Assembly: GCA_029881255.1 (NCBI GenBank)
Contig: JAOUMY010000015.1
Coordinates: 1-64,000, forward strand
Source: Gammaproteobacteria bacterium
GTDB lineage: Bacteria > Pseudomonadota > Gammaproteobacteria > S012-40
Length of the DNA: 64,000 nt
Reading direction: 5' to 3'
Shown: piece after piece, positions 20,107 to 28,937 of the stretch
How the letters are laid out: each line of letters starts with the position of its first letter
Numbering within the stretch: position 1 is the first letter of the stretch
Position numbers and translations under genes: made by a program
The notes under the pieces: generated by a model
The model's database searches: none
Told to the model about the DNA's origin: nothing
The model's input: the letters and a program-made list of their open reading frames with translations, nothing else

Positions 20107-20121
20107 TGATTTAATTAATCA
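20107..20121. promoter_or_regulatory. Palindrome in the nuo leader
   Basis: The sequence TGATTTAATTAATCA contains 5-base arms TGATT and AATCA around a 5-base centre. It lies between the candidate nuo promoter and nuoA. The spacing does not fit an FNR site (TTGAT-N4-ATCAA). It could be a regulator site, but none can be named. Confidence 0.3.
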
Positions 20122-20169
20122 AACGACTTAGTTACTTGTTTGATTTTGACGCTATTTTAGAACGAAGCC

Positions 20170-20199
20170 AGTCTAGGCTAGAGACCATCTCCATGTCAA
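20170..20199 (-). promoter_or_regulatory. Candidate sigma-70 promoter of the nuo operon
   Basis: On the minus strand a perfect TTGACA (20199-20194) is followed 18 bases later by TAGACT (20175-20170), four of six matches to the -10 consensus. Transcription would start near 20163, leaving a leader of about 100 bases before nuoA. It is inferred by eye only. Confidence 0.5.
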
Positions 20200-20258
20200 G
20201 CGGGCACCACGCTGATATTCACTTACAAAACAACTAGTTACAAACTCATTGAAATTTT

Positions 20259-20275
20259 CTTAATGCCACATTAAG
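20259..20275. other. Hairpin between tRNA-Leu and the nuo operon
   Basis: A perfect 7-bp stem (CTTAATG and CATTAAG) with a three-base loop lies 18 bases downstream of the tRNA 3' end. On the minus strand it is followed by AAAATTTC, not a T-run, so it is not a good intrinsic terminator. It could help 3'-end formation of the tRNA transcript. Confidence 0.35.
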
Positions 20276-20292
20276 CCTAAGGTCGAGAAGAT

Positions 20293-20377
20293 TGGTGCGG
20301 ATGGCCGGACTCGAACCGGCATGGCTTGCGCCACTACCCCCTCAAGATAGCGTGTCTACCAATTTCACCACATCCGC
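20293..20377 (-). tRNA. leuU: tRNA-Leu (anticodon GAG)
   Basis: An 85-base class II tRNA with encoded CCA. The acceptor pairs GCGGATG with CATCCGC. The D-loop reads AATTGGTAGA, the anticodon stem is CTATC/GGTAG, and the loop TTGAGGG has GAG at its centre. A long variable arm (GTGGCGCAAGCCAT) and GGTTCGAGTCC T-arm complete it. It lies 5 bases after secG, the same place as leuU in E. coli, so it is probably co-transcribed with secG and cut out by processing. It reads CUC/CUU leucine codons. Confidence 0.97.
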
Positions 20378-20382
20378 AATTT

Positions 20383-20754
20383 TTACTGCGCCGGCTCCTC
20401 AGGAACTGGCGACTCTACCGGTACCGCCGGTACATCTTCACTCATTGGCGCCGCGGGTATTTCACTTGAGGATTGAACTGGAACATTCCCATCCAGCTTA
20501 TCCACAATACTGACACCTTCACGCGCCTGTCCGGCAAAATATGCCAGAGTCAAACTGGTGATGAAGAAAACTGCCGCTAATATGGCCGTGGTTCGAGAAA
20601 GAAAATTGGCTGATCCACGAGCTCCGAATACGGTTTGTGACGCGCCCGCGCCAAACGCCGCACCCATGTCTGCACCTTTGCCCTGTTGTAACATTACCAG
20701 GCCAATGAGTCCCAAAGAGGCAAACAGATGAATCAAGATAAGCGCTGTATCCAA
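20383..20754 (-). CDS. secG: Protein-export membrane protein SecG
   Basis: 123 residues, two membrane helices: residues about 3-22 (ALILIHLFASLGLIGLVML) and 52-72. Between them is the family segment QQGKGADMGAAFGAGAS followed by VFGARGSANFLSR. It belongs to the SecYEG translocon and stimulates SecA-driven export. The C-terminal 45 residues are Pro/Glu/Val-rich and of low complexity, a common variable tail. Only 6 bases separate it from tpiA. Confidence 0.95.
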   Translation of the reverse strand: MDTALILIHLFASLGLIGLVMLQQGKGADMGAAFGAGASQTVFGARGSANFLSRTTAILAAVFFITSLTLAYFAGQAREGVSIVDKLDGNVPVQSSSEIPAAPMSEDVPAVPVESPVPEEPAQ

Positions 20755-20760
20755 GGATAA

Positions 20761-21513
20761 CTACCCCGCTGCCTTACAAATAGTCAAAAACTCGTCCGCA
20801 TCCAAAGATGCGCCACCTATCAAGCCGCCATCGATATCGGCCTGAGAAAATAATTCGGCTGCATTGTCGCCTTTAACGCTACCGCCATAAAGAATGCGAA
20901 TAGTATCGGCAACCTTAGCACTTTGTCCACGTATCCAATTACGGATAAAGGCGTGCACCTCTTGGGCCTGCTCTGGTGAAGCAGTTTTACCCGTACCTAT
21001 CGCCCAAACGGGTTCGTAGGCCACAACACACTGCCCCAGTGTGTCTATTCCACAATGGTCAACAACAGCCTTTAACTGACGTTCAACAACTGCTTCTGTT
21101 TGTCCGCCTTCACGCTCTTCAAGCAATTCTCCAACGCACAAAATCGGCGTAACGCCACCTTTGATTGCGGTGTCAACCTTTTGAGCCACCATCTCATCGG
21201 TGTCTCCATACAAACTGCGTCGTTCGGAATGTCCAATAATGGCGTATCTGCAACCAACATCTTTGAGCATATCGACGGAAACTTCTCCGGTAAACGCACC
21301 TGAAGTTTCTTTGGCCACATCTTGCGCACCAACAGCAACGGCGCTACTACCCAGCTGTCTAGCCACGTCAGAGATAAAGACATATGGAGGACATACAACG
21401 ATGTCAGCCTTGGTAACGGCTTTACTGCCTGACAGTATTCCTTCAACGAGAGCCTGGACGCTGACCCGTGAGCCATTCAATTTCCAGTTCCCGGCAACCA
21501 TTGGTTTGCGCAT
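20761..21513 (-). CDS. tpiA: Triosephosphate isomerase
   Basis: About 250 residues. The ATG at 21513 gives MRKPMVAGNWK and is preceded by GGGGA at nine bases; the longer frame to 21546 is not supported. Catalytic residues are present: Lys11 in GNWKLNGS, His95 in IIGHSERR and Glu167 in VVAYEPVWAIGTG, with the YGGSVKGDN phosphate-binding motif near the end. It interconverts dihydroxyacetone phosphate and glyceraldehyde 3-phosphate. The glmM-tpiA-secG order is common in non-enteric gammaproteobacteria. A 141-base gap separates it from glmM. Confidence 0.97.
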   Translation of the reverse strand: MRKPMVAGNWKLNGSRVSVQALVEGILSGSKAVTKADIVVCPPYVFISDVARQLGSSAVAVGAQDVAKETSGAFTGEVSVDMLKDVGCRYAIIGHSERRSLYGDTDEMVAQKVDTAIKGGVTPILCVGELLEEREGGQTEAVVERQLKAVVDHCGIDTLGQCVVAYEPVWAIGTGKTASPEQAQEVHAFIRNWIRGQSAKVADTIRILYGGSVKGDNAAELFSQADIDGGLIGGASLDADEFLTICKAAG

Positions 21514-21654
21514 TATTGTCATTCCCCGAACTTCAAAAGCAGGCAAGCTTACCGACAGACCATGGAAAAATCAACCAGTTGTCGTTAAACAGGCACAATC
21601 CCCGCCCATCAGGACGGGATTCGAACACAACTTGAAGCCATGGAGAACAAGCGC

Positions 21655-23010
21655 TTAGCTGACAGCCTTTAGACCTTTTAGCGCAGACTCAACTTTTTCC
21701 GCCAATTCACGGGCCAATTGATCGACTTCCATAGCGTCATTGCCCTCTATCATCACCCGGACCAGAGGCTCTGTACCGGACGCACGTAGTAATACACGTC
21801 CATTGTCTCCAAGTTTGGCTTCCGTTGCTGCAACAGCCTCCTGAATGGATTTCTGGTTTAGATCTGGCTTACCTGCCACGCGTACATTAATCATCGACTG
21901 CGGATATTTACGCATACCAGACTTCAGTTCACTCAGGCTACGACCACTTTCGATCATTGCCGCTAATACCTGCAAGGACGAGGCAATACCATCGCCCGTG
22001 GTGGTGCGATCGAGACATATTATGTGCCCAGATGATTCACCGCCAAGCATCCAGCCATTTTCCTTCATCAACTCCATAACGTAGCGATCACCGACTTTTG
22101 CGCGCAGGAATGGAATCTTGTGCGACTTGAGCGCCTTTTCCATGCCGAAGTTACTCATCAAAGTACCGACAACGCCACCATTCAACTGTCCTTGCTGTTG
22201 ACGAGAACGGGCAATCACGTAGAGCAACTCGTCGCCGTCAACTACCGAGCCTTTTTCATCCACCATGATCAGACGATCACCGTCACCATCGAGGGCGATA
22301 CCTACATGAGCAGAATGCTCGAGTACTTTTTCCTGCAAGAACTTAGGCGCTGTCGAGCCAACACCACTATTGATGTTGATACCATCAGGTTGATTACCGA
22401 CAGCAATAACCTCGGCGCCGAGCTCTTTATAAACTCGAGGGCCGACAAAATAACCCGCGCCATGGGCACAATCGACAACGATTTTTAATCCCTGAAGTTC
22501 CATGCTGAGCGGGATAGTACTCTTACAGAATTCGATGTAACGACCTGCCGCATCCTCAACGCGGGCCGCTTTGCCCAGTGTAGCGGAATCTACTATCGTC
22601 ATCGGCTTTTCCATCTCAGCCTCAATCGCCAATTCAACCTGGTCGGGTAATTTCGTTCCATCTCCCGAGAAAAACTTGATGCCATTGTCATAATGCGGAT
22701 TGTGTGAGGCGCTGATAACGATACCGGCACGCGCGTGCAGTGTGCGCGTAAGGTAAGCAATTCCAGGAGTAGGCATCGGCCCGAGCAAACGCACATCAAC
22801 CCCTGCAGCAATCAAACCCGCTTGCAAGGCAGACTCAAACATATATCCGGATATACGCGTATCCTTTCCGATGACCACTTTACGCCGACCTTCTTTGGCC
22901 AATATGCGCCCAGCAGCCCAACCCAGCTTGAGTATGAATTCCGGATTGATCAGGGACCCGCCTACTTTTCCTCTGACGCCATCTGTTCCAAAATATTTGC
23001 GATCTGCCAC
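21655..23010 (-). CDS. glmM: Phosphoglucosamine mutase
   Basis: 451 residues starting with GTG at 23010, preceded by GAGGAG inside the folP end. The start FGTDGVRG, active-site ISASHNP (Ser102, phosphoserine), metal loop DGDGDR and GEXSGH-type GGESSGHII, then [12 protein letters not shown] near the C-terminus are all present. It converts glucosamine-6-phosphate to glucosamine-1-phosphate for peptidoglycan and LPS precursors. It is immediately downstream of folP by 6 bases, as in E. coli. Confidence 0.97.
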   Translation of the reverse strand: MADRKYFGTDGVRGKVGGSLINPEFILKLGWAAGRILAKEGRRKVVIGKDTRISGYMFESALQAGLIAAGVDVRLLGPMPTPGIAYLTRTLHARAGIVISASHNPHYDNGIKFFSGDGTKLPDQVELAIEAEMEKPMTIVDSATLGKAARVEDAAGRYIEFCKSTIPLSMELQGLKIVVDCAHGAGYFVGPRVYKELGAEVIAVGNQPDGININSGVGSTAPKFLQEKVLEHSAHVGIALDGDGDRLIMVDEKGSVVDGDELLYVIARSRQQQGQLNGGVVGTLMSNFGMEKALKSHKIPFLRAKVGDRYVMELMKENGWMLGGESSGHIICLDRTTTGDGIASSLQVLAAMIESGRSLSELKSGMRKYPQSMINVRVAGKPDLNQKSIQEAVAATEAKLGDNGRVLLRASGTEPLVRVMIEGNDAMEVDQLARELAEKVESALKGLKAVS

Positions 23011-23016
23011 TATGGG

Positions 23017-23850
23017 TTACTCCTCATCTGAGTTCGCTGATTTCATCGCGGTGTACATTCGTATTACATCCATTGTTGCACCGACGTCGTGAGTTCGGAT
23101 GATGTCAGCACCACGCTCAAGCGCAAAAGCTGTTAGCGCTAAACTTCCGTACAACCTGCCATCAACCGTTCTATCTCCTAATAGTTTACCAATCGTACTC
23201 TTGCGAGACACTCCTACTAACAGGCTATAGCCCGATCCTTGATATAAATCCAGATGTTGGATTAACTGCAAATTGTGTGTAACTGTTTTGCCAAAGCCAA
23301 ATCCGGGATCAAGGAGAATATTCTCGGCTGGAATTCCGGCAATCTCACACTCTTTTGCTCGGTTAATCAAAAACGCTTTCACTTCATCGACGACATCTTC
23401 ATATATTGGATTTGACTGCATAGTACGAGGCTGACCTTGCATGTGCATTAGGCAAACGGGCACATTCAAAGCAACGGCCGCTTCTAGAGCGCCAGGCTCC
23501 CGAAGTGCGCGCACGTCATTAATCAAATTCGCGCCGGCAGAGACTGCCTCACGCATCACCACAGCCTTGCTGGTATCAATAGAAATGGGAATGTTGGATA
23601 CGGCGCGTATCGCCTCTATTATCGGGATAACACGCGTGAGCTCTTCGTCTATAGTGACTGCGGCAGCGCCTGGGCGGGTCGACTCTCCACCAATATCAAT
23701 GATACTGGCTCCCTCTTCGACCATGTGCATCGCCTGCTTCAAAGCAGCATCCCTGGAAACGAAATTACCCCCGTCCGAAAAGGAGTCGGGGGTAACATTC
23801 AGTATGCCCATAATCCTGGGCGAGGATAAATCCAGACGTCCGTCTAACAC
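23017..23850 (-). CDS. folP: Dihydropteroate synthase
   Basis: 277 residues, GTG start at 23850, 13 bases after ftsH. Signatures are IMGILNVTPDSFSDGG, DIGGESTRPGA, INDVRAL, DPGFGFGKT, and SRKSTIG. It condenses para-aminobenzoate with the pterin diphosphate in folate synthesis and is the sulfonamide target. Length and motifs are normal. The ftsH-folP-glmM order is conserved widely in gammaproteobacteria. Confidence 0.96.
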   Translation of the reverse strand: MLDGRLDLSSPRIMGILNVTPDSFSDGGNFVSRDAALKQAMHMVEEGASIIDIGGESTRPGAAAVTIDEELTRVIPIIEAIRAVSNIPISIDTSKAVVMREAVSAGANLINDVRALREPGALEAAVALNVPVCLMHMQGQPRTMQSNPIYEDVVDEVKAFLINRAKECEIAGIPAENILLDPGFGFGKTVTHNLQLIQHLDLYQGSGYSLLVGVSRKSTIGKLLGDRTVDGRLYGSLALTAFALERGADIIRTHDVGATMDVIRMYTAMKSANSDEE

Positions 23851-23863
23851 GTTGAACTCAGGA

Positions 23864-25795
23864 TCAAGACTGGCCTACCGGCCCACCCAGTTCGCCTTTG
23901 CCTGATTTCTTGTCGTCCTTGGATTCGTCCGACACACCGGCGTCTGGTTTGTTTGCATCCAGATCAGACTCTTCCCAATCACTCGGTTCACCCGGTGGTT
24001 TACCGTCCATGATGTTATCAATCTGACCACGATCAATGGTTTCAAACTTGATCAAGGCATCGGCCATGGCATGCAACTTATCCATGTGATCAATCAGGAT
24101 CTGCCTGGCACGCTCATAGTTGGTATCGACAAAACGACGCACTTCCTCATCAATCAGGTGTGTTGTCTCATCAGAGACCGCCTTGTGTTGAGTGACAGAT
24201 CGACCAAGGAAAACCTCACCCTCGTCTTCGCTGTATACCATCGGCCCGAGTTTTTCCGACAGACCCCACTTGGTCACCATATTGCGTGCGATATCCGTGA
24301 CGCGCTGGATGTCGTTCGAGGCACCAGTAGTCACAAAGTCAGCACCAAAGATCAGTTCTTCCGCAATGCGACCACCGAAGAGACTACAAATATTACTCTC
24401 CAGCTTTTGCTTGGAATAACTGTAACGATCTTCTTCCGGCAGGAACATGGTCACGCCGAGCGCACGTCCGCGCGGAATGATCGATACCTTATATACCGGG
24501 TCGTGAGACGGCACTTTGAGACCCACAATCGCATGACCGGCCTCGTGATAAGCGGTGAGTTTCTTCTCTTCGTCATTCATGACCATGGAGCGGCGTTCCG
24601 CACCCATGAGGATCTTGTCTTTGGCCTTTTCGAATTCCTGCATGCCTACCAGCTTTAGGTTGGCGCGCGCGGCAAATAAGGCCGCTTCGTTTACCAGATT
24701 AGCTAGATCGGCACCGGAGAATCCGGGCGTACCGCGAGCAATAACGCGTGGTTTTACATCGTCTGCTATGGGCACCTTGCGCATATGTACACGCAGAATC
24801 TGTTCACGACCACGCACATCGGGCAGCGGCACAGTCACCTGACGGTCGAAACGTCCGGGACGCAATAGCGCTGGGTCGAGTACATCAGGACGGTTGGTGG
24901 CGGCGATGATGATGACGCCTTCATTACCCTCAAAACCGTCCATCTCAACGAGTAATTGGTTGAGCGTTTGTTCACGTTCGTCGTGACCACCACCCAAACC
25001 AGCGCCACGATGGCGACCTACGGCATCGATCTCATCGATGAAGATAATACAAGGCGCATGTTTCTTGGCCTGATCGAACATGTCACGAACGCGGGACGCG
25101 CCTACGCCGACAAACATCTCAACGAAATCAGAACCGGAGATAGTAAAGAAAGGTACCTTTGCCTCGCCGGCAATGGCCTTGGCCAGGAGCGTCTTACCAG
25201 TACCTGGAGGACCAACCATCAACACGCCACGGGGAATCTTGCCGCCCAACTTCTGAAATTTACCGGGATCGCGCAGGAACTCGACCAATTCGCCAACTTC
25301 CTCTTTTGCTTCCTCTACACCAGCCACATCAGCAAAAGTGACCTTTACCTGGTCTTCGCTAAGCATGCGCGCCTTACTCTTGCCGAAGGACATGGCACCT
25401 CTGCCGCCACCACCGCCCTGCATCTGGCGCATGAAGAATATCCATACGGCGATCAACAGCAACATCGGGAACCAGGAAATAAAGATCTGCATCAACAGCC
25501 CCTGCTGCTCAGGTGGCTTGACGTCAATAATAACGTCATTGTCCAGCAAATCGCCGATCAACCCAGGGTCACCGGGGCTATAGGTCACAAAGCGCTCTCC
25601 AGACTGCTTGGCGCCTCGTATCATACGTCCTTCAATCAGAACGCGGGAAACCTGCCCGGATTTAATATCCTGAATAAATTGAGAGTACTCCGTGTGACGC
25701 GACGACGTCTGGCGTGGTGCGAAATTGTTGAAGATAGACATCAACACTATCGCGATGACGACCCACAGAATGATGTTTTTTACCATTTCGTTCAA
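23864..25795 (-). CDS. ftsH: ATP-dependent zinc metalloprotease FtsH
   Basis: 643 residues. A GAGGGA lies six bases before a TTG at 25795, so the TTG is likelier than the ATG three codons later. Two membrane helices (about 7-22 and 103-120) flank a short periplasmic domain. The AAA module has Walker A GPPGTGKT, Walker [11 protein letters not shown] and the second-region-of-homology arginines (RPGRFDRQV); the protease domain has the zinc motif HEAGH. It degrades membrane and cytosolic regulators such as LpxC and SecY. The C-terminus is acidic and Lys/Gly-rich, as usual for this family. Several antisense frames here are shadows. Confidence 0.97.
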   Translation of the reverse strand: MNEMVKNIILWVVIAIVLMSIFNNFAPRQTSSRHTEYSQFIQDIKSGQVSRVLIEGRMIRGAKQSGERFVTYSPGDPGLIGDLLDNDVIIDVKPPEQQGLLMQIFISWFPMLLLIAVWIFFMRQMQGGGGGRGAMSFGKSKARMLSEDQVKVTFADVAGVEEAKEEVGELVEFLRDPGKFQKLGGKIPRGVLMVGPPGTGKTLLAKAIAGEAKVPFFTISGSDFVEMFVGVGASRVRDMFDQAKKHAPCIIFIDEIDAVGRHRGAGLGGGHDEREQTLNQLLVEMDGFEGNEGVIIIAATNRPDVLDPALLRPGRFDRQVTVPLPDVRGREQILRVHMRKVPIADDVKPRVIARGTPGFSGADLANLVNEAALFAARANLKLVGMQEFEKAKDKILMGAERRSMVMNDEEKKLTAYHEAGHAIVGLKVPSHDPVYKVSIIPRGRALGVTMFLPEEDRYSYSKQKLESNICSLFGGRIAEELIFGADFVTTGASNDIQRVTDIARNMVTKWGLSEKLGPMVYSEDEGEVFLGRSVTQHKAVSDETTHLIDEEVRRFVDTNYERARQILIDHMDKLHAMADALIKFETIDRGQIDNIMDGKPPGEPSDWEESDLDANKPDAGVSDESKDDKKSGKGELGGPVGQS

Positions 25796-25937
25796 AGTAA
25801 TTCCCTCATCACTTATAACTTCGGGATATTCAATATCTTCCCACGTTTAAGCTGTTGAAATGCACCCTTTTTGTGCACAGAAACTGGGTATATATATTAA
25901 TCGGACACCTGCCGGGATTCTACACGCCCCAACTGAC

Positions 25938-26558
25938 CTAAACAATCCGCTCTCGCCCCAATAGATACACCTCACGGCTCTCAGCACGCGAGGCTTTTGG
26001 TTTGCGAGTCAATAACTTGGAGAAGGATTTCTGTATTTCACGGCGCATATCCTCAATTCCCTCGCCCTGAAAAACTTTGACCAGAAAATCTCCCCCGGGT
26101 TTTAAAACCTGTCTAGCCAGCTCAAGTCCAAGCTCCGATAAATACATCGCTCGCGGTATGTCTACCGACTTCAAACCGCTAATATTTGGGGCAATATCGC
26201 AAATTACAAGGTCGACTTTTGTATCGGCTATGGCATCAATGAGCTGTTGATAGACTTCGTCTTCACGAAAGTCACCTTGGATGAATTCCACGTTGGGGAA
26301 GGGATCCATAGGCAGGATATCGAGCGCAATCAATTTGCCATGATCTCCGATCAGATTTGCAGCGACCTGTGTCCAGCCGCCGGGTGCCGCGCCGATATCG
26401 ATTACCATCATACCTGGTTTGATTAGTTTATCTTTTTCCTGAATTTCCAGCAGCTTATATGCCGCACGCGAACGATATCCATCACGCTGTGCGCGTTTTA
26501 CATAGTCATCGTCCAGGTGTCGCTGCATCCAACGACTGCGCGGTTTACTTTTGGCCAT
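25938..26558 (-). CDS. rlmE: 23S rRNA (uridine-2'-O-)-methyltransferase RlmE
   Basis: About 206 residues from ATG 26558 (MAKSK, the usual family start); a TTG and an ATG slightly upstream are weaker. The SAM motif [15 protein letters not shown] and motif [10 protein letters not shown] are clear, and Lys/Asp/Lys/Glu catalytic positions ([31 protein letters not shown] region) are present. It methylates U2552 of 23S rRNA in the 50S subunit. Its first 14 bases overlap the end of the upstream small membrane gene. Confidence 0.95.
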   Translation of the reverse strand: MAKSKPRSRWMQRHLDDDYVKRAQRDGYRSRAAYKLLEIQEKDKLIKPGMMVIDIGAAPGGWTQVAANLIGDHGKLIALDILPMDPFPNVEFIQGDFREDEVYQQLIDAIADTKVDLVICDIAPNISGLKSVDIPRAMYLSELGLELARQVLKPGGDFLVKVFQGEGIEDMRREIQKSFSKLLTRKPKASRAESREVYLLGRERIV

Positions 26559-26832
26559 TACTGCTATTATCGGACACATCAACGGCTTTCTGCGGTGCCT
26601 GTTTTAGAATGGAACGAGTGCGTAATAATACCCAAGTCATTCCTGCACCACCGATCCCAATAAGCGACACAAGTTGACCAACGGGGTCTGAGACATGAAA
26701 TTCCACCAGAAGGCCCAACGCCACCAATACCAGTACAATTAGCCCCAGCTCCAGTTTTACCACATTCAGTGGGCTCGGGTTTACTATCAATCTACGCCGC
26801 GTTTGCGCTACACTATGCTCTCTTTCAGTCAC
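26545..26832 (-). CDS. Small two-helix membrane protein, function unknown
   Basis: 95 residues, apparently starting with GTG at 26832 behind AGAGG. Two hydrophobic segments are predicted, about residues 26-44 and 50-70, with a charged N-terminus and a polar C-terminal tail. I do not recognise a named family. It ends inside the start of rlmE (14-base overlap), so the two may be translationally coupled. Its start codon is only 17 bases from the yhbY start on the opposite strand. The reading is plausible because of the length, hydrophobic pattern and operon position, but no homolog is known to me. Confidence 0.6.
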   Translation of the reverse strand: MTEREHSVAQTRRRLIVNPSPLNVVKLELGLIVLVLVALGLLVEFHVSDPVGQLVSLIGIGGAGMTWVLLRTRSILKQAPQKAVDVSDNSSNGQK

Positions 26833-26849
26833 CGGATTAAAACCTCTTT

Positions 26850-27143
26850 ATGTCGATTACTTCGAAACAGAAGCAACACCTCAAAGCGCTCGCACATGCC
26901 CTCAAACCCGTCGTAATTATTGGTGCCAATGGCCTCAGTGAAGCCGTCAGCGTTGAAATCGAAAATGCCCTCGCACACCACGAATTGTTAAAAGTCAAAA
27001 TTAACATTGGCGACAAAGACGATCGCATGGAAGTCGCCAATACCATCGCTACCAATCTCAATGCGGAGTTGGTCCAAAATATCGGACGCATTTCTATTTT
27101 CTACCGACCTTCACAAAATCACAAAATTCAACTGCCGTATTAG
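26850..27143 (+). CDS. yhbY: Ribosome assembly RNA-binding protein YhbY
   Basis: 97 residues, one CRM domain. Visible are LKALAHALKPVVIIGANGLSE with the GxxG loop (GANG), the ELLKVKI strand and the NIGRISIFYRP end. Known family role: binding the pre-50S subunit. The gene lies divergent from rlmE, a common arrangement. It has no clear Shine-Dalgarno before the ATG and the upstream gap is only 17 bases. Its last four bases overlap the convergent DUF4149 gene. Confidence 0.95.
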   Translation: MSITSKQKQHLKALAHALKPVVIIGANGLSEAVSVEIENALAHHELLKVKINIGDKDDRMEVANTIATNLNAELVQNIGRISIFYRPSQNHKIQLPY

Positions 27144-27598
27144 AGGAAGTGTTTTTTCTTATGAATACCGGCAAACAGCAACACCACGCCGGACAAAGTC
27201 GTGACCAAATACAGAACCGACGAAACGCCATGCAGAATACCAAAACGTTTCGCGTTTTCGCTGCCAGGTTCAATCCCCAGTGCTTTGATATCGGCAATTA
27301 TTGGTTGCAACACAAAAAAACCCATTGCTACGCATAACACCATTAGTCCCAGGACCCAAAAACGCCATTCACGAAATGCTGTTTTTTTTGTCCGAAACTG
27401 GTAACTGAGAAATAGCGATATACCGATCACCAAGCCAACTACGGCTACGATGTAAAACATCTGTCCAGCCAGATTCCCAGCAAGACTGCGATCGTCCAGA
27501 GTCTTAAATAGAACCGGTGCAGCGATATAGCCGACTCCTACAAGACAGCCAACCCACAGAGACAAAAAAAGATTTTCGATGCGTTCGTGTAAATTCAC
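27140..27598 (-). CDS. DUF4149 (TMEM205-like) membrane protein
   Basis: 152 residues with four membrane helices near 10-28, 44-66, 80-100 and 122-145. The N-terminal pattern SLWVGCLVGVGYIAAPVLF followed by LAGNLAGQMFYIV, and the ALGIEPGSE...FGILHGVS segment, match the DUF4149 family. The function is unknown. It is often found next to yhbY and rlmE in gammaproteobacteria, which is conserved context without a known reason. Confidence 0.85.
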   Translation of the reverse strand: MNLHERIENLFLSLWVGCLVGVGYIAAPVLFKTLDDRSLAGNLAGQMFYIVAVVGLVIGISLFLSYQFRTKKTAFREWRFWVLGLMVLCVAMGFFVLQPIIADIKALGIEPGSENAKRFGILHGVSSVLYLVTTLSGVVLLFAGIHKKKHFL

Positions 27599-27634
27599 TG
27601 GCAGATAACCTATTGTATTGGGACGGAGAGTATA

Positions 27635-28804
27635 TCAAAGCCCTCGCGATAGATCCTCTTTGATATCTTCAATATCTTCCAGCCCGACCGCCACCCTCAA
27701 CAATCCATCAGAGATTCCGGCGCTGGCTCGTTGCTCATCACTCAATCGTCCATGCGTCGTTGTGGCCGGATGGGTAATCGTCGTTTTCGCGTCACCCAGG
27801 TTGGCAGTTATGGAAACCATTTGCGTCCCGTCGACGAGCTTCCACGCCTGCGTTTTATCCGCAAGTTCAAAAGAAAGAATACCACCAAACCCAGATTGCT
27901 GTCTGGCTGCCAGTTGATGTTGCGGATGGCTTTCGAGGCCCGGGTAGAACACACGTTTTACCTGAGGCAAGGATTCCAGCCACTGAGCGAGTTTAAGCGC
28001 CGATTCACTATGCGCTTTCATGCGCAACCGCAGCGTCTCCAGGCCCTTTAGGAAAACCCATGCATTGAAGGGACTCATGCTTGGACCTCCTGTGCGTACA
28101 AAGCCGAAAACGTCCTGCCCGACGACTTCTTCGGTACCAATAATTGCGCCCCCCAGACATCGCCCTTGCCCATCAATGTACTTTGTCGCGGAATGAATAA
28201 TGATATCGGCGCCAAGCTTCAGAGGTTGCTGTAACGCAGGAGTACAAAAACAGTTGTCCACTACCAAAAGACAACCATGTTTGTGCGCAATGCCTGCCAA
28301 TGACTCAATGTCAGCAATCTCGGTCAATGGATTGGACGGTGTTTCCAGAAACAGGAAACGGGTATTAGGCTTGATCGCCGCTTCCCATTCGTCAAGATTG
28401 GTCTGAGATACATAAGTGATTTCGACGCCAAACTTGGCAATGAAATTATTGAACAATACCGTCGTCGATCCAAAAATCGCACGCGAGGAAATTATGTGAT
28501 CACCTGCCTTCAACAGACCGTAGCAAGTCGTCATGATAGCCGCCATACCCGAGGCCGTCGCGACGCAACGTTCTCCGCCTTCAAGTGTTGCGAGACGCTG
28601 CTCGAATGTGCGCACGGTTGGATTGGTAAATCGTGAATAGATATTTCCCGGCTCCTCACCAGAAAATCGTGCCGCCGCCTGCGCGGCCGAATCATAGACA
28701 TAGCTGGAGGTAAAAAATACCGGTTCTGAGTGCTCTTGCTCAGCTGTTCGCTGTATGCCCGCACGCACCGCCGCCGTATCGAATCGCAAATCTTTGTCTT
28801 TCAT
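27635..28804 (-). CDS. metZ: O-succinylhomoserine sulfhydrylase
   Basis: 389 residues, a PLP enzyme of the Cys/Met metabolism family. Present are YSRFTNPTVRTFEQRLA, the TASGMAAI block, VVDNCFCTPALQQPL, and the PLP lysine in SATKYIDGQGR, which is more typical of MetZ than of MetB or MetY. It makes homocysteine directly from O-succinylhomoserine and sulfide. AAGGA precedes the ATG. The gene follows a leader containing a SAM-II-like riboswitch and a terminator, so it should be shut off when SAM is abundant. Confidence 0.93.
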   Translation of the reverse strand: MKDKDLRFDTAAVRAGIQRTAEQEHSEPVFFTSSYVYDSAAQAAARFSGEEPGNIYSRFTNPTVRTFEQRLATLEGGERCVATASGMAAIMTTCYGLLKAGDHIISSRAIFGSTTVLFNNFIAKFGVEITYVSQTNLDEWEAAIKPNTRFLFLETPSNPLTEIADIESLAGIAHKHGCLLVVDNCFCTPALQQPLKLGADIIIHSATKYIDGQGRCLGGAIIGTEEVVGQDVFGFVRTGGPSMSPFNAWVFLKGLETLRLRMKAHSESALKLAQWLESLPQVKRVFYPGLESHPQHQLAARQQSGFGGILSFELADKTQAWKLVDGTQMVSITANLGDAKTTITHPATTTHGRLSDEQRASAGISDGLLRVAVGLEDIEDIKEDLSRGL

Positions 28805-28834
28805 GGCTGTTTCCTTAAGTCGTTCGACGGGCGC

Positions 28835-28868
28835 AAAAAAACCCGCTTAGCACATGCTAAAGCAGGTT
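28835..28868 (-). terminator. Intrinsic terminator of the metZ leader
   Basis: Read on the minus strand, ACCTGCTTTAGCA pairs with TGCTAAGCGGGT across a tiny loop, with one bulged T and one mismatched pair, followed by seven Ts (28841-28835). It lies between the riboswitch aptamer and the metZ start, so it is the likely expression platform. Confidence 0.85.
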
Positions 28869-28871
28869 CGC

Positions 28872-28928
28872 TCCGCTTTAGCCGTATTTATTACGCGCCC
28901 GCAAGCTGTTAGATCAAATCGGCGCGAA
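28872..28928 (-). promoter_or_regulatory. SAM-II (SAM-alpha) riboswitch upstream of metZ
   Basis: On the minus strand, CGCGCC (28926-28921) pairs with GGCGCG (28899-28894) to give P1, with GATTTGATC as the start of the loop. After P1 comes TAATAAATACGGCTAAAG, matching the conserved 3' side (UGAUAAAU-GCUAAA) of the SAM-II class; the loop and this 3' part would form the H-type pseudoknot that binds SAM. It is directly followed by a terminator and then metZ, a methionine gene, as expected for this class. Its 5' end is only about 10 bases after the mnmC stop. SAM-II is best known from alphaproteobacteria. Based on pattern matching, not a covariance model. Confidence 0.85.
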
Positions 28929-28937
28929 GACGAAACA

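Noticed and set aside
20107-20121. FNR or ArcA site in the nuo leader
   Set aside because: The palindrome spacing does not fit the FNR consensus and no ArcA-type direct repeats were seen; left as an unnamed palindrome.
24071-24658. 195-codon and neighbouring 300-codon plus-strand frames over ftsH
   Set aside because: Both are antisense to a complete, conserved ftsH with all catalytic motifs.
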